This document shows positions 1 through 8,159 of a DNA stretch of 64,000 nucleotides, in pieces. The notes under the pieces were generated by a model. That model did no database searches. It was not told the DNA's origin and worked only from the letters and a program-made list of their open reading frames with translations. This DNA is from Deinococcus sp. QL22 (lineage in GTDB: Bacteria > Deinococcota > Deinococci > Deinococcales > Deinococcaceae): the NCBI RefSeq assembly GCF_023370075.1, contig NZ_CP097149.1, positions 1,512,501-1,576,500 of the forward strand, written 5' to 3'. The position numbers were made by a program, and so were the translations under genes. Position 1 is the first letter of the stretch. The number at the start of each line of letters is the position of its first letter.

Positions 1-2
1 GT

Positions 3-2732
3 CACTGGGCCAAAGACGCCATCGACCGTCTGGTCGAGCGCGGTATCATCCTCGGCTACCCCGATGGAACCTTCCGTGGCACGCAGAACCTGACCCGCTA
101 CGAAGCCGCTGTGATCATCGCCCGCGTGTTGGATCAAATCCGCACCGGTGAAGTGACTGTCACTGAAACCAGTGTCTTCACCGCCGAAGACCTGACCGCG
201 TTGCAGAACGCCATTCAGGAACTCGCTGCCGACCTGACCGCCCTCGGCGTCCGCGTTAGCGACCTCGAAGAGAACGCTGTCAACCGCGACGACTTCAGCC
301 GCCTCGAAGCCCGCGTGGAAGAAATCGCCGGTGCCGGTGGCGACGAAACCGCCATCACTGGCATCCAGACCCAGATCGACGAGCTGACCGCCCGCGCCGA
401 CGAGTACGACACCCTGCGTGCCGACATTGACGACAACGCCAGCTCCATCGCCGCCCTGAACGACCTGACCGTGTTGCTGAACCAAGACATCCTGAACCTT
501 CAGGATCGTGTCAGCGCCGCCGAAGCTGCTCAGGCCGATTTCGTGACGCGCACCGACTTCGACAACCTGTCGGGCCGCGTGACCGCCGTAGACAACCGCG
601 TGACCGGCGTTGCTGGCCGCGTGACCACCCTGGAGAACGCTCCCAAATTCAGCATCTCCGGCAACATTGATGCTGCTTATGGGCGCATTAACCTGATCAG
701 CGGCACCCAGCACTTCGACGTTGACCGTTTGACCCGCCAGACCTTTGCTGACGGCGTGTTCAGCAGCGGCGTGAACTGCCCCACCGGAGCCTACGCTGCT
801 TCCGGCAACGCAGTGAGCTGCACCGACACCAACAACCAAACCTTCACCGGTGGCATCGGTTTCGGCGTGAAAGCCAGCAATTTGGTCACCGCTAACGGCA
901 CCATTGTCGTCAACGACGCTGCTATCAACTTCTACACCAACAACTCCTTTGCTGTTGGCAACGACGTTTCCGTGAACGTAGACAACGCGAGCGCCAGCGG
1001 TACCATCAGCGGCCAGAAGTTCGATGTCAACTATCACAACGGCAACAGCAAGTTCAAGTTCAATGACTACTTGTTCGCCAACGACAACGATACTGAAGGC
1101 GCAGTCACCCGGCGTGGTGCGGTCATCAACATCGAAGCCACCCAGTTGCCCCTTGCTCCCAAGTTGACTGTCGTTGCTGGCAACGCCAGAGATAACAAAG
1201 GCAGCAGCATCCTCGAAGGCAACTACTACGGCGTCCGTGCCAGCGTCAACCCCGGTGGCATCGGTACCGTTGGAGTTTCGTTCGCGCAAATGGACGGCCT
1301 GACTTCTGCTGGACGCAGTGCTTACGGCGTAGATTACGACGTCAAGTTTGGCCCCGTCGGCATTACTGGTGCGGGCGTTGCTAGCGTTCAAGCCTCTCCT
1401 GCCACCTTCGTGTCGAGTGGCGGAACCTTCCAGAATGCTGTGAACAGCGCCGACTACGCTTTCTACACCGATGTCAAAGCTGACTTCGGCGTCGTGAAGG
1501 CCGCAGCCAACTACCGCGCCATTGAAGCTGCATACGCCAACGGTGAAGCCAGCATGTCCGGCAATGATTCGGCGTACTACACCGATTACAAGACCAGCCA
1601 GCCCTACGGTGCGGATCAGGTCGGCTTCGGCGGCGCTTTGTCCACCAACCTCGGCCCTGTCGTGTTGGGCGCTTATGGCGATTCCTACGTGCCCTACAAC
1701 AACGGCGACCGCAACACCAGCTTCGGCGTCAGCGGCGGTGTGAAGTTCGGCGCTCTGTCGGCAGTCGGTTTCTACAACCGCGCTACCCTCACCACCGGTA
1801 CGTCCACTCGCCAGCTTGCAATTGATGCTAACAACTTTGCGTACAACTTGGGTACTCCTTACATGGATACCGCAACTGTGCCCTTCGCTTTCTCCAGCAC
1901 GTTCGGTGGCGTCCTGAAGCATGACGGCGCTGCAACCAACGCTTTGATTCCCGGCCTGAGCTTTACCGTTGCCGACGCTTACTTCTACGGTCTGCGCCGC
2001 GACAACGCGGGAACGGTCACGGTCAACGACACTTTGGATGGCAGTGCCAATGACCTTCAGGTTTACGGTAGCTACAGTGGCACCTTCGCTGGCGTCAAGA
2101 TCGAGCCGTTTGCTCGCTACCACTTGTTCAAGACGACCAACGATGCCCGTGTCTTTGATCAGAACGCTGCAGCCAACGCTACGACGACTGCAACGACTGC
2201 CAACATCGGCACCTCGACCTACAACACGGTCAAGTACGGCGTGAAGCTCAGCACTCAGCCCCTCACCGGTGTGCCCTTGCAGCCTAGCTTCTTCGCTAAC
2301 TTTGCCAATCGCCTCACGACGCCCGGCAGCCAGACGCAGGTCATCACCACCAGCGCAACCGAGTTGTTTGGTCAGGCAGGCATTACCCTGAACCAGTTCT
2401 TGGTGCCCAACATGAAGGCTAGCTTGGGCTACGCCTACTACCAGGGCTTCAACGTTGCTTCGACCATCAATGCGAGCAGTGCGAGTGCTGCAAGCGCAAC
2501 CTACAGCGCTGCTGCTGACCGCATCTACTCCAGCCCCTTCAGCGGCGGCGGAAGCCCCTTCATCAACACCTCTGGCTTCGGTACGGCCAACGGCAAGGTG
2601 GACGGCGTCTTCGGACAACTCTCGTGGAACGGCATTGCTGCCAACTACGGCGTGTTCCGCAACACCAACCTGAACGACAACACGACCAGCGTTGCTCAGG
2701 GCTTCAAGGTCAACTACACCTTCAAGTTCTAA
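3..2732 (+). CDS. slpA: SlpA-type S-layer/outer-membrane protein, 5' end missing
   Basis: The reading frame is open from the window edge, so the N-terminus and signal peptide lie outside. The first 45 codons read as an SLH domain (HWAKDAIDRLVERGIILGYP, then LTRYEAAVIIARVLDQ), which in this family binds the peptidoglycan-linked polymer. Bases 180-640 encode a charged, heptad-rich coiled coil. The rest is a Gly/Asn/Thr/Ser-rich stretch of alternating hydrophobic residues ending in FKVNYTFKF, typical of an outer-membrane beta-barrel closing on Phe. This matches the Deinococcus SlpA architecture of SLH, coiled coil and barrel, which connects the outer membrane to the cell wall. Codon use is strongly biased to a highly expressed pattern. 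A terminator follows. The family call is firm; which paralogue it is cannot be told. Confidence 0.9.
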   Translation, partial: HWAKDAIDRLVERGIILGYPDGTFRGTQNLTRYEAAVIIARVLDQIRTGEVTVTETSVFTAEDLTALQNAIQELAADLTALGVRVSDLEENAVNRDDFSRLEARVEEIAGAGGDETAITGIQTQIDELTARADEYDTLRADIDDNASSIAALNDLTVLLNQDILNLQDRVSAAEAAQADFVTRTDFDNLSGRVTAVDNRVTGVAGRVTTLENAPKFSISGNIDAAYGRINLISGTQHFDVDRLTRQTFADGVFSSGVNCPTGAYAASGNAVSCTDTNNQTFTGGIGFGVKASNLVTANGTIVVNDAAINFYTNNSFAVGNDVSVNVDNASASGTISGQKFDVNYHNGNSKFKFNDYLFANDNDTEGAVTRRGAVINIEATQLPLAPKLTVVAGNARDNKGSSILEGNYYGVRASVNPGGIGTVGVSFAQMDGLTSAGRSAYGVDYDVKFGPVGITGAGVASVQASPATFVSSGGTFQNAVNSADYAFYTDVKADFGVVKAAANYRAIEAAYANGEASMSGNDSAYYTDYKTSQPYGADQVGFGGALSTNLGPVVLGAYGDSYVPYNNGDRNTSFGVSGGVKFGALSAVGFYNRATLTTGTSTRQLAIDANNFAYNLGTPYMDTATVPFAFSSTFGGVLKHDGAATNALIPGLSFTVADAYFYGLRRDNAGTVTVNDTLDGSANDLQVYGSYSGTFAGVKIEPFARYHLFKTTNDARVFDQNAAANATTTATTANIGTSTYNTVKYGVKLSTQPLTGVPLQPSFFANFANRLTTPGSQTQVITTSATELFGQAGITLNQFLVPNMKASLGYAYYQGFNVASTINASSASAASATYSAAADRIYSSPFSGGGSPFINTSGFGTANGKVDGVFGQLSWNGIAANYGVFRNTNLNDNTTSVAQGFKVNYTFKF

Positions 2733-2768
2733 ACCGCTTCTCCCTGAGCCATTAGGTTCAGTGTCAGC

Positions 2769-2802
2769 AAAGGCCATCCTTCGGGGTGGCCTTTCTGCTT
2801 TT
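2769..2802 (+). terminator. Rho-independent terminator of slpA
   Basis: An 11-bp stem (AAAGGCCATCC with GGGTGGCCTTT) closes on a TTCG tetraloop and is followed by a T-rich run, 37 bases after the slpA stop codon. Confidence 0.85.
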
Positions 2803-2844
2803 CAGTTTGGACCTTTGACCTAGAGAACCGCTAAACTGCTGCCT

Positions 2845-3807
2845 ATGCTTGCTGTGTTTGGTCACCTGAATCCCGATACTGACGCCATCTCTGCCGCTCT
2901 GGTCTATGCCCGGCTTCTCACCCGGCAGGGCGTGGAGGCTCAGGCTTACCGCTTAGGCGACCTGAATTTTGAAACGGCGTTTGTGTTGCGCGAATTGGGG
3001 GTGGAGGCACCCCCGCTGTTGCCCCAGCTTGCGCCCGGTTCAGCGGTGGCGCTCGTGGATCACAATGAGAGTGCCCAGTCGGTTCCCAACCTGAGCGAAC
3101 TGGACGTGACACGGGTGGTCGATCACCATAAACTGGGCGACCTGACCACCTCGCAGCCCGCTTACCTGCGCTTCGAGCCGGTGGGCTGCACGGGAACGTT
3201 GCTGTTGAAGCTGCATTTAGAGGCACATCTACCCGTAGAAGTCATGGATGCCAAGCTGATGCTGAGTGCGATTCTGAGCGATACGCTGCATTTCCGTAGT
3301 CCGACCACCACGCAGGCAGACCGGGAAGCGGTGGCTTTCCTTGCACCCATTGCGGGCGTGACTGATGTGGAGGCGTACGCACTGGCGATGTTTGCTGCCA
3401 AGAGCGATCTGGGTGATACACCTGCCGAAACGCTGCTCCGGATGGATTACAAAGTCTTCCCCTTTGGCGACCCCGCCCAACCCCAATCGGTACAACGCTG
3501 GGGCCTGGGCGTCATAGAAACCACCAATCCCGCCTACGTGTTTGGGCGGCAGGCCGAGCTTTTGGCCGCCATGGATCAGGTCAAGGCCGCCGACGGACTG
3601 AACGGCGTGTTGCTGAGCGTGGTGGATATTCTGAACGAATCTAACCGCACCTTGGTTCTGAGTGCCACCGAAGAAAAGCTCATGCGTGAAGCGTTCGGCG
3701 TGGAAACTGATGGGCAGGTGGCCGATCTCGGCGCACGCATCAGCCGCAAAAAGCAGGTTGTGCCTGCGCTGGAAGCCTATTTTGCCCCCGGAACTCCGTC
3801 TGTCTGA
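2845..3807 (+). CDS. ppaC: manganese-dependent inorganic pyrophosphatase
   Basis: Cytosolic family II pyrophosphatase of the DHH superfamily. It hydrolyses PPi to two phosphates and pulls biosynthetic reactions forward. The 320-residue length is normal for the family. Metal-binding motifs are visible in order: GHLNPDTD (residues 6-13), VDHNE (71-75) and VDHHK (92-96). The C-terminal DHHA2 domain carries the SRKKQVVP substrate-binding motif near residue 301. The ATG start puts the first motif at the usual distance from the N-terminus. The 3' end overlaps the proposed folC start, suggesting translational coupling. Confidence 0.95.
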   Translation: MLAVFGHLNPDTDAISAALVYARLLTRQGVEAQAYRLGDLNFETAFVLRELGVEAPPLLPQLAPGSAVALVDHNESAQSVPNLSELDVTRVVDHHKLGDLTTSQPAYLRFEPVGCTGTLLLKLHLEAHLPVEVMDAKLMLSAILSDTLHFRSPTTTQADREAVAFLAPIAGVTDVEAYALAMFAAKSDLGDTPAETLLRMDYKVFPFGDPAQPQSVQRWGLGVIETTNPAYVFGRQAELLAAMDQVKAADGLNGVLLSVVDILNESNRTLVLSATEEKLMREAFGVETDGQVADLGARISRKKQVVPALEAYFAPGTPSV

Positions 3808-5074
3808 GCCAGCCATAACCCCCCTGGATTGGCTGTTTGCACGCCAGCGGTTCGGCATTCATCCCGGCTTGGAGCGGGTGCGGGTGCTGCTGGCACGGTT
3901 GGGCCACCCCCAGCAGGCTTACCGCGTGGTGTTAGTGGGCGGCACCAATGGTAAAGGCAGCACCGCCGCAACTTTGGCCGCCATCTTGGCCGCATCCGGC
4001 GAGCGCGTGGGCCTCTTCACCAGCCCGCACCTGACCCAGTTTGCCGAGCGATTCCGGGTGGGGGATCAAGATTTGCCCGAAAGCGCGGTGGCCGAGGCTT
4101 TGATGCGGGTGCGGCCCCATGCCGAAGCCGTAGATGCCTCTTTTTTTGAAATCGTGACGGCGTTGGGCTGCCTGCTGTTTGCCGAAGCGGGCGTGACCCT
4201 AGCCGTAATGGAAGTGGGCCTCGGCGGGCGATTGGACGCCACCAACGCGCTTGACCCGGTGCTGAGTGTCATCACCAACGTGGCGCTCGATCATACCGAG
4301 ATTCTGGGCGATACACTGGAGGCTATTGCCGCCGAGAAAGCCGGGATTCTGCGTGCTGGGCGGCCTGTCGTAACCGATGTCGTTGCTGGAGTCCGAAGCA
4401 TTCTGGACAGGGAAGGGGCAGACCTGTGGGCGCTGGGCGACGTGCGGGCCGAGTCTCTGGGGTGGGAAGGTTGGTCAGTGGTTTTGCCTCTGCCAAACGG
4501 CCAACACTTCAGCTTTCGCACACCACTGCTGGGGGCACATGGGGCCAGAAACGCGGCGTTGGCGGCTCTGGCGGCGTTCCGATTAGGTGCGTCCGAGTCG
4601 GCCATTCGGCAGGGTACGGAAGCAGTTCGGTGGCCCGGACGAATGGAGGTCATCCCAACTGCTGCGGGTGGGCGCGTGCTGCTGGACGGCGCACACAACC
4701 CGGCGGGCGCACAGGCTTTGGCCGCCGCCCTGCGCGAGCTGTTGCCAGAGCTGGGTCTGGAGCGTGTGTCGTTCATCTTCGGTGCCGCTGCCGACAAGGA
4801 TTTGGGCGGTGTGGCTGAGGCTCTGCGCCCACTGGCCTCGCGGGTCATCCTGACGCGTGCCGTGCTGAGTCCCCGCGCGGCCCACCCCGCCACCCTCGCG
4901 CCACTGTTTGAGGGCTTGCCCATTCACCTGACCCATTCCCCCGCCGACGCGTTGGCCCTTCTCCATGGCCTCGCTGGGCCGTTGGCGGTGGTGTGCGGCA
5001 GCCTCTATCTGATCGGAGAAGTGCGTCCCCTCCTGCTGGGGGGGGCAGGTGAGGAACGGGAGCGGTGGCAGTAG
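3782..5074 (+). CDS. folC: folylpolyglutamate synthase / dihydrofolate synthase
   Basis: FolC adds glutamate to dihydropteroate and to reduced folates in an ATP-dependent ligation of the Mur-ligase type. The P-loop GGTNGKGST lies at about residues 53-61, followed by the family pattern FTSPHL, GLGGRLDATN, ITNVALDH and LLDGAHNP. The frame stays open upstream to 3662, but that part is a shadow of ppaC. TTG at 3782 is preferred because it gives the normal distance to the P-loop and has GGAAG eight bases upstream, inside the last codons of ppaC. The protein is then 430 residues, usual for FolC. The overlap with ppaC implies one transcript. The start remains uncertain by a few codons. Confidence 0.92.
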   Translation: MPPELRLSEPAITPLDWLFARQRFGIHPGLERVRVLLARLGHPQQAYRVVLVGGTNGKGSTAATLAAILAASGERVGLFTSPHLTQFAERFRVGDQDLPESAVAEALMRVRPHAEAVDASFFEIVTALGCLLFAEAGVTLAVMEVGLGGRLDATNALDPVLSVITNVALDHTEILGDTLEAIAAEKAGILRAGRPVVTDVVAGVRSILDREGADLWALGDVRAESLGWEGWSVVLPLPNGQHFSFRTPLLGAHGARNAALAALAAFRLGASESAIRQGTEAVRWPGRMEVIPTAAGGRVLLDGAHNPAGAQALAAALRELLPELGLERVSFIFGAAADKDLGGVAEALRPLASRVILTRAVLSPRAAHPATLAPLFEGLPIHLTHSPADALALLHGLAGPLAVVCGSLYLIGEVRPLLLGGAGEERERWQ

Positions 5075-5149
5075 GCACAAGCCACATCAGAGGCCGGACT
5101 GTCCGCCATCTGGCCTCACCGCTGCCCGGACACGCTACCCTGAGAGGCC

Positions 5150-6706
5150 ATGACAACCTCATCGCAGACGCCAGATGTGCAGCCGACTGATGTGACTGCT
5201 CCTCCTCTCAACTCACCCGATGTGGCGCTGCCCGAACTGAAGCGCCGTTTGGGGCAAATCAGCGACCTGGGTGCGGCGGCGGGCCTGATGTCCTGGGATC
5301 AGGAAACGCAGATGCCCGACGAGGCGGCGCGGGTGCGCGGGCAGCAGATGGCGACTCTGGAGGGGCTGGCGCACGAGATTTTCACCGACCCCCGTACCGC
5401 CGAACTGTTGGTTGCGGCGGGCGAACCCGCTGACCCCACCGACGCCGCCATCGTGCAGGTCACGCGCCGCGATCACGGCAAGGCCACCAAGTTGCCCACC
5501 GAGTTTGTAGAGGAACAGTCCCGCGCCCGCAACGAGGCCCACCATGCGTGGATAGAGGCCCGTAAGAACAGCGAATTTGCCACCTTCGCGCCGCACTTGA
5601 CCAAGATGATCGACCTGGCGCGGCGGCAGGCCGACTTGCTGGGTTACGAGGCCCACCCCTACGACGCGCTGATGGACAACTACGAGCCGGGCATGCGGGC
5701 CGCACATGTCAAAACGGTGTTTGCCGACCTGCGTGACCGCACGTTGCCGCTGCTGCGCCGAATCGTGGCCGCGCCCGACGCCGCGGATTACAGCGTGCTG
5801 ACCCGCCCTTTTGCACCAGAGGCACAGAAAGCCTTTGCGTGGCGCATGGCGGGCGAGGCGTTTGGTCTGAAGTCCGACTTTGCGCGGCAAGACGAGAGTG
5901 CGCACCCCTTTCAGACCAATTTCAGCCGCAGTGACCTGCGAATCACGACCCGCGTGGAACCTTACTGGCCCGCCTGCCTGTTCGGTACCTGGCACGAAAC
6001 CGGCCACGCCATGTACGAGCGCGGCGTGGGCGAGCGCTGGGAGCGGACTCCGGTGTCCAGCGGCACGAGTTTGGGCGTCCACGAAAGCCAGTCGCGCATG
6101 TTCGAGAATCTGCTGGCCCGCTCGCGTCCGTTCTGGAACCGTCATTTTGCGGCGCTGGCCGAAGCTGCCCCCGAAGTCACGGCGGGCCTGGATCCCGAAA
6201 CGCTGTATCGCACCGTCAACCGCGTGAATCCCAGCCTGATCCGCGTGGAAGCCGATGAAGTCACCTACAACTTCCATGTGATGCTGCGCTTTGAACTGGA
6301 ATTGGCGCTGCTGGAAGGCAGCCTGAACGTGGCCGACTTGCCGGAAGCGTGGAATGCCAAGATGGGCGAGTATCTGGGCCTCACGCCGCCGAATGACGCC
6401 GAGGGGGTGCTGCAAGACGTGCACTGGTCTGCGGGATTGATCGGCTATTTTCCGACCTACACGTTGGGCAACCTGCTGAGCGTGCAACTGCTGGAAGCCG
6501 CCCGCCAGACGCCCGAGATCGCGGCGGGCATTGATCAGGCCGAGTACGCGCCGCTGCTGGCGTGGTTGGCCGATAATGTGCATCAGCATGGCCGGAGCCG
6601 CACGCCAGAGCAGATTACGGTGGCTGCCACGGGCCGCCCGCTGACTGCCGACCCGTATGTAGCGTACTTGCACGAGAAGTACGAGGGAATTTACGGACTG
6701 AGCTAA
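5150..6706 (+). CDS. M32 family metallocarboxypeptidase (carboxypeptidase Taq type)
   Basis: Zinc carboxypeptidase that trims residues from peptide C-termini in the cytoplasm. At 518 residues it is close to the Thermus aquaticus enzyme that names the family. The zinc-binding HETGH motif is at residues 282-286, followed by the family signature SSGTSLGVHESQSRMFEN containing the third zinc ligand. There is no signal peptide. The stop codon TAA lies only three bases before a MITE-like repeat. The gap after folC is 75 bases without a clear terminator, so it may belong to the same transcript. Confidence 0.95.
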   Translation: MTTSSQTPDVQPTDVTAPPLNSPDVALPELKRRLGQISDLGAAAGLMSWDQETQMPDEAARVRGQQMATLEGLAHEIFTDPRTAELLVAAGEPADPTDAAIVQVTRRDHGKATKLPTEFVEEQSRARNEAHHAWIEARKNSEFATFAPHLTKMIDLARRQADLLGYEAHPYDALMDNYEPGMRAAHVKTVFADLRDRTLPLLRRIVAAPDAADYSVLTRPFAPEAQKAFAWRMAGEAFGLKSDFARQDESAHPFQTNFSRSDLRITTRVEPYWPACLFGTWHETGHAMYERGVGERWERTPVSSGTSLGVHESQSRMFENLLARSRPFWNRHFAALAEAAPEVTAGLDPETLYRTVNRVNPSLIRVEADEVTYNFHVMLRFELELALLEGSLNVADLPEAWNAKMGEYLGLTPPNDAEGVLQDVHWSAGLIGYFPTYTLGNLLSVQLLEAARQTPEIAAGIDQAEYAPLLAWLADNVHQHGRSRTPEQITVAATGRPLTADPYVAYLHEKYEGIYGLS

Positions 6707-6709
6707 ATT

Positions 6710-6849
6710 TAGAGCATTTGACAGAAGAACAGGTGCCATTCTCCTGTTCTTCTGGCCGAACACCGTAAGTGAATTTAACGGAGCAGTGCGGAGAATGGAG
6801 TGTGCACGGGAACACCACCCCTGCACATGGAATTCGGAGAACTGCTTTA
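6710..6849 (+). repeat. MITE-like interspersed repeat, long variant (copy 1)
   Basis: Begins TAGAGCATTTG and ends AATTCGGAGAACTGCTTTA, matching both ends of the copy at 59519-59633. The middle differs and contains the inverted repeat AGAACAGG/CCTGTTCT. The conserved segment GCGGAGAATGGAGTG is also present. No coding potential is seen. Confidence 0.7.
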
Positions 6850-6860
6850 GGATCAAGCAG

Positions 6861-6900
6861 AAAGGCCAGAGCGTGGGAGATTCCCGGCTCTGGCCTTCTG
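6861..6900 (-). terminator. bidirectional terminator between carboxypeptidase and the 83-residue gene
   Basis: Stem of AAGGCCAGAGC pairing with GCTCTGGCCTT around a 14-base loop. It lies 17 bases past the stop of the minus-strand gene and about 155 bases past the plus-strand gene, with short T/A-rich flanks on both sides. Confidence 0.7.
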
Positions 6901-6916
6901 CCTATCTGCGTTTCAG

Positions 6917-7168
6917 TCAAACGGCGTGCTTGCGTTCCACCTGGGTAATCAGGTAGGCCCGGCTGGCGCTCAGCCACGTCTGGGCCAGGGCGCTATGCGG
7001 GTGCTGGCGCTCGCGCAGGGCATTGGCACCGAGGCTCAGTTGGCGTTCGATGCGGCGCACGGCGCTCAGACCGCCCTCGTTCTCGGCTTCGATCAGGGTA
7101 TTTTTGACCGTGGTGGGATGAACAAAACCAACGCGAATACTTTCAGCAATGGTATCGAGGGCACGCAT
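6917..7168 (-). CDS. small conserved-looking protein of unknown function, divergent from ddrO
   Basis: An 83-residue, mostly helical, charged protein with no signal peptide, membrane segment or recognised domain. It is supported as real by a strong Shine-Dalgarno sequence (AAGGAGT, seven bases before ATG), a good sigma-70-type promoter at 7264-7292 and a terminator after its stop. It is transcribed away from ddrO, and the two promoters are less than 30 bp apart, so DdrO bound at 7309-7325 could affect both. An overlapping plus-strand frame at 6926-7207 lacks these signals and is a shadow. No function is proposed. Confidence 0.75.
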   Translation of the reverse strand: MRALDTIAESIRVGFVHPTTVKNTLIEAENEGGLSAVRRIERQLSLGANALRERQHPHSALAQTWLSASRAYLITQVERKHAV

Positions 7169-7263
7169 AGAGGTACTCCTTCCAGCGGTATAGGCGCTGC
7201 GAGGTAACTGGGTGGTGCTGATGGGGCCGAAATGGATGGCGGCGAATCCTGTTCTTAATTACG

Positions 7264-7292
7264 ATAATAGCAGAGCGGCTCCGAGCTGACAA
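7264..7292 (-). promoter_or_regulatory. sigma-70-type promoter for the 83-residue gene
   Basis: On the minus strand, TTGTCA (7292-7287), a 17-bp spacer and TATTAT (7269-7264). This would give a leader of about 90 nt before the ATG at 7168. Confidence 0.65.
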
Positions 7293-7308
7293 GAAGCATG
7301 AGGCTACA

Positions 7309-7325
7309 TTCTGTATTGACCGTAG
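7309..7325 (+). promoter_or_regulatory. RDRM-type operator (radiation/desiccation response motif)
   Basis: The 17-mer TTCTGTATTGACCGTAG fits the imperfect palindrome known as RDRM that DdrO binds in Deinococcus. It overlaps the -35 box of the ddrO promoter, the expected place for autorepression. It was identified from memory of the motif and its position, not from a scored matrix. Confidence 0.8.
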
Positions 7326-7344
7326 CGGAAAGCAGTGTTACACT
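7316..7344 (+). promoter_or_regulatory. ddrO promoter
   Basis: TTGACC (7316-7321), a 17-bp spacer and TACACT (7339-7344). The -35 box lies inside the RDRM, so DdrO binding would block RNA polymerase. The predicted leader is about 130 nt. Confidence 0.75.
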
Positions 7345-7481
7345 CCGACCAAGGATGCCTGATTCTGCTCACAGGCAAATGCCATCGCCGCGCCTTTCTA
7401 AGCGACCGCATCCCCAGGCAACCCGTGCTGTATGGCCCAACAAGCCCAATAGCACGCACGCCGCAGCCTAGGAGGTGACAT

Positions 7482-7871
7482 ATGAAACTGCACGAACGAC
7501 TACGCGAGCTCCGCAGTGAACGCGGGCTGCGGCTCAAGGACATTGCCGAGACCGCCGGAATCAGCGTTCCGTACCTCAGCGATCTGGAGCGCGGGCGTAC
7601 CAACCCGAGCCTGGAGACCCTGCAAACGTTGGCCGGGGCTTACGCCATCACGGTTCACGATCTTCTGGAGGGCGTCGAATTTTACGGCGCGTCTACTGAA
7701 GGCGCTTTGCCCAAAGGTCTATCGGACTTGGTGGCCGACCCCACGCTGGGGCCACAAATCACGCCCGATTGGGTTCGCACCCTGTCCCGCATCGAACTGC
7801 GTGGCAAGCGCCCCCGCGACAAGCAGGACTGGTACGAAATCTACCTGCACCTGAAACGCATCCTGAACTGA
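7482..7871 (+). CDS. ddrO: DdrO, XRE-family repressor of the radiation/desiccation response
   Basis: A 129-residue repressor with an XRE helix-turn-helix (about residues 5-61, including [20 protein letters not shown]) and a helical C-terminal dimerisation domain. In Deinococcus it represses DNA-repair genes carrying an RDRM, and after irradiation the metalloprotease PprI/IrrE cleaves it. The published cleavage site of D. deserti DdrO is between Leu106 and Arg107; here residues 102-110 read SRIELRGKR, with Leu106-Arg107 in exactly that place. AGGAGGTG precedes the ATG. The gene carries its own RDRM and a terminator, so it is a single autoregulated unit. Identification is strong from whole-length resemblance. 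Confidence 0.97.
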   Translation: MKLHERLRELRSERGLRLKDIAETAGISVPYLSDLERGRTNPSLETLQTLAGAYAITVHDLLEGVEFYGASTEGALPKGLSDLVADPTLGPQITPDWVRTLSRIELRGKRPRDKQDWYEIYLHLKRILN

Positions 7872-7905
7872 TCCAATCGGGTTGGTGTTGGAATTCTGAA
7901 TAACG

Positions 7906-7943
7906 AAGAAGGGCCGGAAGCGTCGAGTTTCTGGCCCTTCTTG
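7906..7943 (+). terminator. terminator of ddrO
   Basis: AAGAAGGGCC pairs with GGCCCTTCTT around an 18-base loop, 34 bases after the ddrO stop codon. Confidence 0.8.
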
Positions 7944-8085
7944 TATAGGGTTGTTATGGGGCGGGAACAGTTGCTGGGTGGTGGGTGGCCCCCTCACTCC
8001 GCTGATGCTCAGCGCCGCTCTCAGCTCCGCAACTCTGTGAGTCCCACAAGGAGCGATGGCAAAAGCTAGAGTATTGGTTTTTGCT

Positions 8086-8158
8086 GCTAACCCTTGAGCG
8101 GGGAGGGGGTGAATGAGCGCCAGCGGTTGCCCTTCTTGGCCCCTTGACCCTTAGGCGC
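8086..8158 (-). repeat. interspersed GC-rich repeat (CTCACTCACCCC family)
   Basis: Read on the minus strand, GGGCAACCGCTGGCGCTCAT is followed by TCACCCCC, and GGGTCAAGGGG lies nearby. The same core occurs at 14761-14873, 21604-21745, 29395-29451 and 53600-53755. The rest of the 7944-8159 gap shows no gene. Confidence 0.55.
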
Positions 8159-8159
8159 C

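Noticed and set aside
5213..6856. 547-residue minus-strand open frame opposite the M32 carboxypeptidase
   Set aside because: It mirrors a high-GC gene, has no recognisable domain, runs through the MITE and terminator, and the plus-strand product has a complete zinc motif.
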